Below, piece by piece: positions 1 to 5,833 of a DNA stretch of 10,601 nucleotides. The translations under genes and the position numbers were made by a program. The stretch is from an uncultured Anaerococcus sp. (GTDB lineage Bacteria > Bacillota_A > Clostridia > Tissierellales > Peptoniphilaceae). The DNA is taken from positions 1-10,601 of the forward strand of contig CAMEGY010000016.1 in NCBI GenBank assembly GCA_945916625.1, read 5' to 3'. The notes beneath the pieces were generated by a model. That model did no database searches and had not been told where the DNA came from. It was given only the letters and a program-made list of their open reading frames with translations. Position 1 is the first letter of the stretch, and every line of letters begins with the position of its first letter.

Positions 1-817
1 TTTCTGTTAAACTTGGATCTGCACTTGCTGTTGCCATATTTTCTGCTACTTGCTCACTTGTGTTCATGCCAGATAAAACTGTCATTACATTATCAAGGCT
101 TAGGGGAAATTTTATGGCTTGTTGGGCTGGTGTAAGGTCTGTAAATTCTCTCATAAATTCCCTTACTTCTGCTGGAGGATTTGCAAGTCTGCCGCCTTTT
201 ACAGGCTCCATTATTACTATAGGAATCCCCATTTCTTTAGCTAAATTATAACCCTTCATACCTGCTTGTAGGTTTACATCTAGGTAGTTTAGCTGGATTT
301 GGCAAAAGTCCCAGTCATAGGACTTTACTATTTCCTCGAAAGCCTCGTATTCATCGTGGAAGGAAAAGCCAACATTTTTTACTAGACCTTTTCCCTTTAA
401 TTCATCAAGAAAATCAAAGACCCCAAGGTCTACCATCTGTCTAAATCTTTTTATATCAAGGGAGTGGAGGAGATAAAAATCAAGATAAGTTGTCCTTAAT
501 TTTTCTAATTGCTCATTAAAAATCCTATAGAAATCGTCCTTTTCCTTTACAAACCAGCAAGGCATCTTGGTCGCAAGTTGGATTTTATCTCTTAGATCAT
601 TTTCTTCTAAGAATTCTCCGATAAAAACTTCGCTCATTTTCTCATGATAAGGGTAGGCTGTGTCTATGTATGTAAGTCCATTTTCTATTGCTTCTTTTAA
701 AATCTTTGAAGACTCAATCTTATCAATTTTGCCATTGTCTCCGTCAATAGTCTTAAATCTCATGCAGCCAAAGCCTAGTCTTGAGATTTTTTGTCCATTA
801 AAATCAAAATATTTCAT
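1..817 (-). CDS. Aldo/keto reductase, COG1453 type, C-terminus cut by window edge
   Basis: This gene encodes the N-terminal 272 residues of an NAD(P)H-dependent aldo/keto reductase; the rest lies left of the window. The reading frame is open with no frameshift. The catalytic tetrad of the superfamily can be placed: Asp52 and Tyr57 (in IDTAYPYH), Lys84 (in LATKMP) and His118 (in FYLLHSL). The opening LGFGCMRF, the segment VGFSFHDEYE, the DFCQIQLNYLD strand and the late VLSGMNTSEQVAENM are typical of the COG1453 branch, whose members usually run to about 370-400 residues and end in a Cys-rich, ferredoxin-like iron-sulfur domain. Whether that domain is present cannot be seen here. The start at 817 is preceded by AAAGGATG at a normal distance. 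The gene is divergent from the ClC gene. The physiological substrate is unknown; a cytoplasmic aldehyde or ketone reductase is as far as the sequence supports. Confidence 0.93.
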   Translation of the reverse strand, partial: MKYFDFNGQKISRLGFGCMRFKTIDGDNGKIDKIESSKILKEAIENGLTYIDTAYPYHEKMSEVFIGEFLEENDLRDKIQLATKMPCWFVKEKDDFYRIFNEQLEKLRTTYLDFYLLHSLDIKRFRQMVDLGVFDFLDELKGKGLVKNVGFSFHDEYEAFEEIVKSYDWDFCQIQLNYLDVNLQAGMKGYNLAKEMGIPIVIMEPVKGGRLANPPAEVREFMREFTDLTPAQQAIKFPLSLDNVMTVLSGMNTSEQVAENMATASADPSLTE

Positions 818-836
818 ACTATCATCCTTTCTTCTC

Positions 837-864
837 ATAGTATAATTGTATCATAAATTGTCAA
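837..864 (-). promoter_or_regulatory. Candidate promoter of the aldo/keto reductase gene
   Basis: On the minus strand a perfect -35 hexamer TTGACA lies at 864-859. The -10 is less clear: TACTAT (842-837) gives a 16-base spacer with 4 of 6 matches, while TATACT (844-839) is a better hexamer but only 14 bases away. The start codon is about 20 bases further on, so the leader would be very short. The -35 overlaps a possible rightward -35 of the ClC gene. Confidence 0.45.
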
Positions 865-897
865 ATTTTGTGTACAGGATTTGTAATTCGGTATAGT
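858..897 (+). promoter_or_regulatory. Candidate promoter(s) of the ClC transporter gene
   Basis: Two pairings are possible. TTGTCA (858-863) and TGTAAT (882-887) are 18 bases apart and each matches consensus at five of six positions. TTGTGT (868-873) and TATAGT (892-897) are also 18 bases apart. The first pair leaves a leader of about 20 bases before the start at 916, so it is the more plausible. Confidence 0.4.
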
Positions 898-915
898 AAA
901 AACAAAGGAGAATTT

Positions 916-2187
916 ATGGAAGAAAAAATATCGTTTAAAGAACTACCCGCATTTGTGATTTTGGGTATAATTGTAGGCCTATTAATAGGAGCCTTCAAAA
1001 GGATAATTGGCCTAGTTTCAGGCTTTATGGATGGGTATTTAAAATCTGGCCAAAGCCTTGATAAAATTATTTTTATGGCCCTCATTATTTTTATAGGACT
1101 AATTACTTATTTTATTTTAAAAAGGGATAAAAACACAAAAGGGTCAGGCATCCCTGTTATGACCGGCATGTTAGAAGGGGAATTTGAAGTCAATAGCGAA
1201 AAGACTATTGTCAGCAAATTTATTGCATCGGTTCTCACAATAGGTTCTGGACTTACAGTAGGTAGGGAGGGCCCTTCAGTTCAATTAGGTGGCCTTGCCG
1301 GTGATATAGTAGGGAAATTTTTCCCAAAAACTGATAGGAAACTGTTTATAGGCTCTGCTGCCTCATCTGGTTTTGCAGTTGCCTTTAATGCTCCAGTAGC
1401 TGCCCTTATCTTTGATGTCGAGGAGATTTTTAGGACTCATAACTTCAATACCTTTATTACATCGGCAATTACAATTGTATCAGCTGAGATTACGGCAGGT
1501 TTAGTTTTTGGAGATTTTCCAAGTCTAGAAGGAATCCCTATTTTTGATAATATCAAGATTACTAGTCTGTGGATGATTTTTATCTTGGGAATAATTACAG
1601 GTTTGTCTGGAGTTTTATTTAACAAGCTTGTTATTGGCTCAAAGGATGTCTACAAGAAGATAAAAGTACCAGGCTTAGTTAAATACCTAGCACCATTTAT
1701 TCTTACAGGCCTGGTATTACTAATGGATCCGAGACTTTTTGCATCAGGTGAAGAATTAATCTACCTGCCAGCCCTTGGAACAAATAAGCTTTCAAGCTTA
1801 GTTTATATGTATCTGGCAAAAATTCTACTCTTATCCTTAGCCTTTGGAGTTGGGCTTTCAGGAGGGTCCCTAGTTCCACTTTTAGCCATAGGAGCAATAC
1901 TTGGTAATATATATGGGACAATTCTCGTTGACTTTGGACTAGTACCTGTATCAATGGTCTACGCAATCTCTTTGATTTCCATGGCAGGCCACTTTTCGGC
2001 AATAGTAAGGACACCACTTACAGCCATTATCCTGATTTTAGAAATGACAGGCGGGGCCTTTTCAAATATCCTAGCCCTTGCAGTAGTTTCCTTTGTGGCC
2101 TACCTGATAGCAGAATTATTTAAGTCTGAGCCTTTTTATGAAGACCTTTATGACAGGCTTTTATTGACAGAAAAATCCTCTAAGTAG
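916..2187 (+). CDS. ClC-family chloride channel/transporter
   Basis: This is a 423-residue ClC protein with about ten or more hydrophobic helices and no cytoplasmic CBS or TrkA-C domain after the membrane core. The anion-pathway motifs are present: GSGIP at 76-80, and GREGP at 116-120 with the gating glutamate Glu118. Glu170, in AFNAPVAALIFDVEE, aligns with the internal proton glutamate (E. coli Glu203), and Tyr408, in EPFYEDLYDRLL, aligns with the inner-gate tyrosine (Tyr445). The third motif, usually GxFxP, is GSLVP (317-321). From family knowledge, both glutamates together favour a Cl-/H+ antiporter over a passive channel; that is inference. GSGIP intact argues against the fluoride-exporting CLC-F branch. 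The frame is open upstream to an ATG at 868, but the ATG at 916 is chosen because AAAGGAG precedes it by 5 bases and homology begins there. Confidence 0.96.
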   Translation: MEEKISFKELPAFVILGIIVGLLIGAFKRIIGLVSGFMDGYLKSGQSLDKIIFMALIIFIGLITYFILKRDKNTKGSGIPVMTGMLEGEFEVNSEKTIVSKFIASVLTIGSGLTVGREGPSVQLGGLAGDIVGKFFPKTDRKLFIGSAASSGFAVAFNAPVAALIFDVEEIFRTHNFNTFITSAITIVSAEITAGLVFGDFPSLEGIPIFDNIKITSLWMIFILGIITGLSGVLFNKLVIGSKDVYKKIKVPGLVKYLAPFILTGLVLLMDPRLFASGEELIYLPALGTNKLSSLVYMYLAKILLLSLAFGVGLSGGSLVPLLAIGAILGNIYGTILVDFGLVPVSMVYAISLISMAGHFSAIVRTPLTAIILILEMTGGAFSNILALAVVSFVAYLIAELFKSEPFYEDLYDRLLLTEKSSK

Positions 2188-2198
2188 AGGATTTTTTA
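2171..2198 (+). terminator. Intrinsic terminator overlapping the ClC stop codon
   Basis: A perfect 11-bp stem (2171-2181 with 2186-2196) closes a 4-base loop AAGT, and the 3' arm runs into six T residues. The ClC stop codon TAG (2185-2187) sits in the loop and the first bases of the 3' arm, so the last codons of the gene form the 5' arm. Confidence 0.88.
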
Positions 2199-2255
2199 TT
2201 TGATAAATTTTCATTATTTACTACAAAGTCTTTAAAACATTGTGAAAATTAGGTG

Positions 2256-2290
2256 ATTTTCTAGAGAAAATATTATAAAAAGTGTAGAAT
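2256..2290 (+). promoter_or_regulatory. Weak candidate promoter and small inverted repeat before the sortase
   Basis: The 120-base gap between ClC and sortase holds the ClC terminator and AT-rich sequence. TAGAGA (2262-2267) and TAGAAT (2285-2290) are spaced by 17 bases but match consensus modestly and would leave almost no leader. TATTAT at 2271-2276 is a better -10 without a matching -35. ATTTTC/GAAAAT (2256-2261 with 2266-2271) forms a 6-bp inverted repeat around TAGA that could be an operator half-site pair. I am unsure of all of these. Confidence 0.25.
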
Positions 2291-2307
2291 ATAAGCCAGG
2301 AGACTTT

Positions 2308-3201
2308 ATGAAAAAGAATTATTCTTATATAGTATGGACTTTGATCCTTATATTATTTCTTTTTACACTTAAAAAGACAAGTGAAGTCAACCAGGCTTGG
2401 AATGAAACATATCTTGCAAAAATTGCAGAAGAGAAGTTCTTTAGGTCTAGGGTTTCAAAGGATAGGGAAGAAGAAATAAAAAAAATAGTAGACAAGGCTA
2501 ATAAGAAAAGGCTAACTGGTCTACTTAGAAATAAAATGAAAAGTGAACTTCAAGAAGAGGGTAAGGATAGTATTGCCCATGTAAATGAGCTTAAGGGAAA
2601 ATTTCCGGATATCAGGGGGAGGATTATTGTGGATGGAACTGAGATAGACTTTCCAGTTGTCCAGGGTACTGACAATGATTTTTACCTAGACCACGACTAT
2701 GATGGGTCATATTATATCAATGGTGGGGTCTTTATAGACTATGTTCACAGTGGAGACTTTTCTGACCAAAACACCGTAGTTTACGGCCACAATGTAAGGA
2801 TTGGCTATATCTTCCATGACCTAGATAAGTTTAGGGATAAGGACTTTGCAAAAAAACACTCGCAAATTATTATTGATACCCCTATAGAAAGAAGGACCTT
2901 TGAAGTGGTATGTGCCATGGATGTCCATGTGGATGCTGACTACAGGTTCTATGAATATGATGACGATGAGTTTGAGGATTATCTAAATCTCATTAGGGAA
3001 AATAATATCCTTGAAGGAAAGCCTCTTCCAAAAAAAGATGACAAGATTTTAACCTTGTCTACTTGTTCAGATTTGAATGATAGGTTTGCAGTAGTAGCTA
3101 TTGAAACAACAAATAAGCTGACCGAGAAAAAAGGCTATGCTAGTAGAAAAAATAAGCTTCTTAATGACAGGAGAATGACTACAGAGGCCTTAGTGTATTA
3201 G
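2308..3201 (+). CDS. Class B sortase (cysteine transpeptidase)
   Basis: This encodes a membrane-anchored sortase of 297 residues. Sortases cut a C-terminal sorting signal and join the protein to a cell-wall or pilin amine. Residues 2-4 are basic, residues 6-21 form a single membrane helix, and 22-95 are a charged, probably helical stalk; the catalytic barrel then lies outside the cell. The catalytic triad is visible: His161 in VVYGHN, Cys253 in TLSTCS and Arg259 in DRFAVV. FPVVQGTDNDFYLDHDYDG and the TLSTC form are typical of class B. The Cys-to-Arg interval is only six residues, shorter than in S. aureus SrtB (about ten), and a 38-residue basic tail follows the Arg. AGGAG precedes the start by 5 bases. 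No protein with a sorting signal lies nearby, so the substrate is unknown and could be encoded elsewhere. Confidence 0.93.
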   Translation: MKKNYSYIVWTLILILFLFTLKKTSEVNQAWNETYLAKIAEEKFFRSRVSKDREEEIKKIVDKANKKRLTGLLRNKMKSELQEEGKDSIAHVNELKGKFPDIRGRIIVDGTEIDFPVVQGTDNDFYLDHDYDGSYYINGGVFIDYVHSGDFSDQNTVVYGHNVRIGYIFHDLDKFRDKDFAKKHSQIIIDTPIERRTFEVVCAMDVHVDADYRFYEYDDDEFEDYLNLIRENNILEGKPLPKKDDKILTLSTCSDLNDRFAVVAIETTNKLTEKKGYASRKNKLLNDRRMTTEALVY

Positions 3202-3235
3202 GCTTTAAGATAGGTTTTTAAACCTAAATAACAAG

Positions 3236-3275
3236 AAATCTTCCCAATTTAAGGGGAGATTTTTTCTTCTTTTTG
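3236..3275 (+). terminator. Intrinsic terminator after the sortase
   Basis: A 10-bp stem with one G-U pair (3236-3245 with 3253-3262) around a 7-base loop is followed by a broken run of T residues (to about 3274). A smaller palindrome, TAGGTTT/AAACCTA (3211-3217 with 3220-3226), lies between the stop codon and this hairpin and has no T run of its own. Confidence 0.85.
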
Positions 3276-3277
3276 AA

Positions 3278-3307
3278 TTGATTTTTCTTATCTTTACCAT
3301 ATATTAT
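3278..3307 (+). promoter_or_regulatory. Candidate promoter of the MATE exporter gene
   Basis: TTGATT (3278-3283) and TATTAT (3302-3307) are 18 bases apart; TATATT (3300-3305) gives a 16-base alternative. Either sits just after the sortase terminator and gives a leader of under 20 bases before the start at 3331, so the exporter is probably its own unit. Confidence 0.5.
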
Positions 3308-3330
3308 TCTGGATTAGAAAGTGGGATTTT

Positions 3331-4668
3331 ATGGATCATTATTTAACGACTGACTCGCCGTCTAAGGCTATCAGCAGATTTGCCCTGCCTATGGTTGTCG
3401 GGTCTTTATTTCAACAAGTTTATACCCTGGTTGATTCAGCTGTGGTTGGGAGATTTGTGGGTGAAGCCGCCCTGGCATCAATAGGGGCAAGCTTTGCCCT
3501 TACAACGATTTTTATCTGTATTGGAGTAGGCGGCGGGGCAGGGGCTTCGGTTTTAATAGCCAGATATTTTGGAGCCCGTGATTACAAAAGGATGAAAACT
3601 GCAATTTTCACTTCGCTTATAGGATTTTTAGCCCTTAGCCTTGTTCTTTCAATCTTTGGCCTGGTTTTTTCTAAAAATCTTATGGAAATTTTACATACAC
3701 CGGCGGAAATCCTTGATATGGCGGTTTTATACCTAAATATTTACTTTTATGGCCTGCCTTTCCTTTTTATGTATAACATAATTTCGGCTCTTTATCAGGC
3801 TTTGGGAGAATCCAAAATCCCCCTATATTTTTTGATTTTTTCTTCTGTGTTAAATGTAATCTTGGATATTTATTTTGTAAGAGATTTGAATTTTGGCCTG
3901 GCTGGAGCAGCCTACGCGACCCTCCTTGCCCAGGGACTTTCGGCGATTTTTTCCTTTCTAGTTTTTATTAGAAAGATAAAAGCTATAAAAACTGAAAAGA
4001 CAGAAGTTTTCGATAAAAAGGAATTGAGGCTTCTGTCAAACTTGGCTATTCCTTCAATCATCCAACAATCCACAATTACAATCGGCCAGCTTCTTGTCCA
4101 GTCGGTTGTAAATTCCTTTGGGGTTGAAATTTTGGCAGGATTTTCTGCAGCCTTTAGGGTAGAAAGTCTAATAATTGTGCCTATTACAAGTCTTGGGAAT
4201 GCTGTATCTTCCTATACTTCACAAAATGTAGGTGCAGCGAAATTAGAAAGGCTATCTAGGGGGCTTAGGGCCTCCCTTGCTATGGTTGGATTTTATTGTG
4301 TTCTGGTTTTAGCAGTAGTAAAAATAAATTATTCGGACATAGTAGCATTTTTTATGAACGAAAATTCCTCAGACCTTGCCATAAGAACCGGGGCAGACTA
4401 CCTAAACTTTATAGGATTTTTCTTTATCCTAGTAGGATCAAAGCACTGCGTAGATGGGATTTTGAGAGGACTTGGGGATGTAAGGGTATTTACATTTGCA
4501 AATATAGTAAACTTATTTATTAGGGTCAGCCTTTCAATGGCCTTAGCCCACAAAATAGGAATAGAAATGGTCTGGTACTCAGTTCCACTTGGTTGGCTTG
4601 CTAACCTTATTTTTTCTACGATTTATTACCTTTATATCAAGAAAAGAGAATATGCCTTGGTTTTTTAA
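3331..4668 (+). CDS. MATE-family multidrug/cation efflux transporter
   Basis: This 445-residue membrane protein has the usual length and twelve-helix pattern of MATE exporters, which drive out organic cations and other compounds using a Na+ or H+ gradient. The two homologous halves can be seen: the first begins near residue 14 with FALPMVVGSLFQQVYTLVDSAVVG, and the second near residue 232 with NLAIPSIIQQSTITIGQLL. Each has a typical later loop (GAGASVLIARYFGARD near 70; GNAVSSYTSQNVGAAK near 289). It looks like the broad MepA/YpnP-like bacterial group more than NorM proper, but the substrate cannot be read from sequence. The start has only a weak ribosome site (GTGGGA, about 4 bases upstream), yet homology begins right there and no better upstream codon exists. 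The gene ends convergently against the PCC/DUF296 gene across a shared terminator. Confidence 0.95.
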   Translation: MDHYLTTDSPSKAISRFALPMVVGSLFQQVYTLVDSAVVGRFVGEAALASIGASFALTTIFICIGVGGGAGASVLIARYFGARDYKRMKTAIFTSLIGFLALSLVLSIFGLVFSKNLMEILHTPAEILDMAVLYLNIYFYGLPFLFMYNIISALYQALGESKIPLYFLIFSSVLNVILDIYFVRDLNFGLAGAAYATLLAQGLSAIFSFLVFIRKIKAIKTEKTEVFDKKELRLLSNLAIPSIIQQSTITIGQLLVQSVVNSFGVEILAGFSAAFRVESLIIVPITSLGNAVSSYTSQNVGAAKLERLSRGLRASLAMVGFYCVLVLAVVKINYSDIVAFFMNENSSDLAIRTGADYLNFIGFFFILVGSKHCVDGILRGLGDVRVFTFANIVNLFIRVSLSMALAHKIGIEMVWYSVPLGWLANLIFSTIYYLYIKKREYALVF

Positions 4669-4725
4669 TCCAAAGGCGAAAGCAAATTGCTTCTATAGCT
4701 GATTTAAATATTGAATTTAGAAAAT

Positions 4726-4773
4726 TAAAAAAGTCCCTAGCAGAAAATAAAATCTGCTGGGACTTTGTTTTTT
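4726..4773. terminator. Bidirectional terminator between MATE and DUF296 genes
   Basis: The 5' arm 4730-4744 pairs with 4753-4766 over 14 bp, with a single bulged T at 4738 and an 8-base A-rich loop. Rightward transcripts meet GTTTTTT after the stem. Leftward transcripts end in six T residues, because AAAAAA abuts the other side at about 4727-4732. It therefore fits termination from both convergent genes. Confidence 0.9.
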
Positions 4774-4777
4774 ACAA

Positions 4778-5203
4778 TTAATCTTCAAAGTCAAATAAGT
4801 TTATGCCTATGTCATCGTCCATTTTTCTTTCGACCCTGCCATCTATTATATCAATGACCATCTCACAGGTTACGCTGATATTTGAACTGATAAGGTGGCC
4901 ACCAAAGCCATTTCCCTTATCATCAGCTACAGAGATGTGAAGATGTGGGTAATATTCGCCATCCTTTGTGGTAATAGTACCATTTATAGATAGGATTTCG
5001 AAAATACCTTTGAAATTTAACTCTGAATAGGACTTATCATCTACCTTATAAACGCCGATGGTAAAGTCATCTGTAGCCCCTAGGGCAGATATGGAGGCGA
5101 GCTTTATGTCTTCTTTAAGGGCGATTTTCTTAAGGCAGTCGTGGACTTCTTCTCCTCTTTCAAACCTAGCTATAATCTTATTGTCAAATCTTCTATAATC
5201 CAT
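4778..5203 (-). CDS. PCC/DUF296-domain protein
   Basis: This 141-residue soluble protein is a single PCC domain (PF03479, DUF296), the fold shared with the C-terminal part of plant AT-hook AHL proteins. Recognisable parts are the early strand SISALGATDDFTIGVY (38-52), the PHLHISVAD strand (86-94) and FGGHL (100-104). His87, His89 and His103 are at positions conserved in bacterial members, where I recall they can bind a metal; that is family knowledge and I cannot test it here. No AT-hook or other DNA-binding segment is present, and the C-terminus is acidic. Bacterial functions are poorly defined, so I assign none. AGGAGAG lies about 5 bases before the start. It lies 33 bases after tpx on the same strand with no terminator between, so the two are probably co-transcribed, which hints at a redox or stress setting. 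Confidence 0.9.
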   Translation of the reverse strand: MDYRRFDNKIIARFERGEEVHDCLKKIALKEDIKLASISALGATDDFTIGVYKVDDKSYSELNFKGIFEILSINGTITTKDGEYYPHLHISVADDKGNGFGGHLISSNISVTCEMVIDIIDGRVERKMDDDIGINLFDFED

Positions 5204-5236
5204 AAAACTCTCCTATCTTTATTAATTATTCTTATC

Positions 5237-5737
5237 TTAAACTAATTCTTTAACAGCTTCAAGGGCAGCGTCAAAATCAACTTCGTTTGTTACTTCTGGA
5301 ACGTATTCTACGTAAGCTATTTTGCCTTCTTTATCAACTACAACTACGCCTCTTGCAAGGAGTTTATGTTCGTCCATTAAGAAGCCGTATTTTTCACCAA
5401 ATTCTCTTTCCTTGTAGTCTGAAACCACTTCTAGGTTTTTGATATCTTCGTTTGCACAAAATCTTTTTTGGGCAAATGGTAGGTCTTCTGTGATTGTTAC
5501 AATCACAACATCATCAGAAAGGTCAAGAGCGTCATGGTTGAATTTCTTAGCTTGGATAGCACACACGCTTGTGTCAAGAGATGGGGCAATAGAATAAACT
5601 ACTACCTTTCCCTTAAGGTCTTCTGAGTTAAATTCAGAAAGGTCATTTTTTGTAGCCTTGAAAGCTGGTGCTTTTTGGCCAACTTCAACTTGTTTTCCTA
5701 TTAAAGTAACTTTGTCTCCTGCAAATGTAATATTCAT
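5237..5737 (-). CDS. tpx: Thiol peroxidase (Tpx-type peroxiredoxin)
   Basis: This is an atypical 2-Cys peroxiredoxin of 166 residues, the usual length, which reduces hydrogen peroxide and organic hydroperoxides in the cytoplasm with electrons from thioredoxin. The peroxidatic cysteine is Cys59 in APSLDTSVC, with Thr56 of the active-site TxxC, and Arg129 (LLAR) fits the conserved active-site arginine. The resolving cysteine is Cys94 in KRFC, at the spacing seen in E. coli Tpx (Cys61/Cys95). Nothing is missing from the catalytic set. AAAGGAG precedes the start. A -10 element TATAAT lies about 48 bases upstream. The gene probably heads a two-gene unit with the PCC/DUF296 gene. Read-through from the upstream flavoprotein gene is possible, as I see no clear terminator between them. 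Confidence 0.96.
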   Translation of the reverse strand: MNITFAGDKVTLIGKQVEVGQKAPAFKATKNDLSEFNSEDLKGKVVVYSIAPSLDTSVCAIQAKKFNHDALDLSDDVVIVTITEDLPFAQKRFCANEDIKNLEVVSDYKEREFGEKYGFLMDEHKLLARGVVVVDKEGKIAYVEYVPEVTNEVDFDAALEAVKELV

Positions 5738-5784
5738 TTATTCGTCTCCTTTTAATTAGTTAATAAAATTCTTTTAACATTAAT

Positions 5785-5801
5785 ATTATACCCAAAATGA
5801 T
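5785..5801 (-). promoter_or_regulatory. tpx -10 region with motif shared with the flavoprotein promoter
   Basis: On the minus strand a perfect TATAAT (5790-5785) is directly preceded by ATCATTTTGGG. No good -35 lies 16-18 bases upstream (ATATAA or TATAAT only), so the promoter may rely on an activator or on the GGG flank. Fifteen bases here match the flavoprotein promoter at 7316-7330 with one difference. The 96-base gap holds nothing else I can name. Confidence 0.5.
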
Positions 5802-5833
5802 TTGAGATTATATAAAAAATAAAATTCTTAAGC

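Noticed and set aside
868..915. 16-residue N-terminal extension of the ClC protein from ATG 868
   Set aside because: It overlaps the predicted promoter, and AAAGGAG is placed for the ATG at 916.
958..971. Third copy of the TTTTGGGTATAAT motif as a promoter
   Set aside because: It lies inside the ClC reading frame, coding for Ile-Leu-Gly-Ile-Ile in a membrane helix, so coding constraint explains it.
1703..2017. 104-codon open frame on the minus strand inside the ClC gene
   Set aside because: Antisense to a clear ClC membrane region; the Leu-rich translation mirrors the codons of the real gene.
5776..5791. PerR- or Fur-like operator upstream of tpx
   Set aside because: Aligning the TTATAAT-N-ATTATAA consensus gives a fair right half but a poor left half, about 9 of 14 matches, which AT-rich DNA produces by chance.
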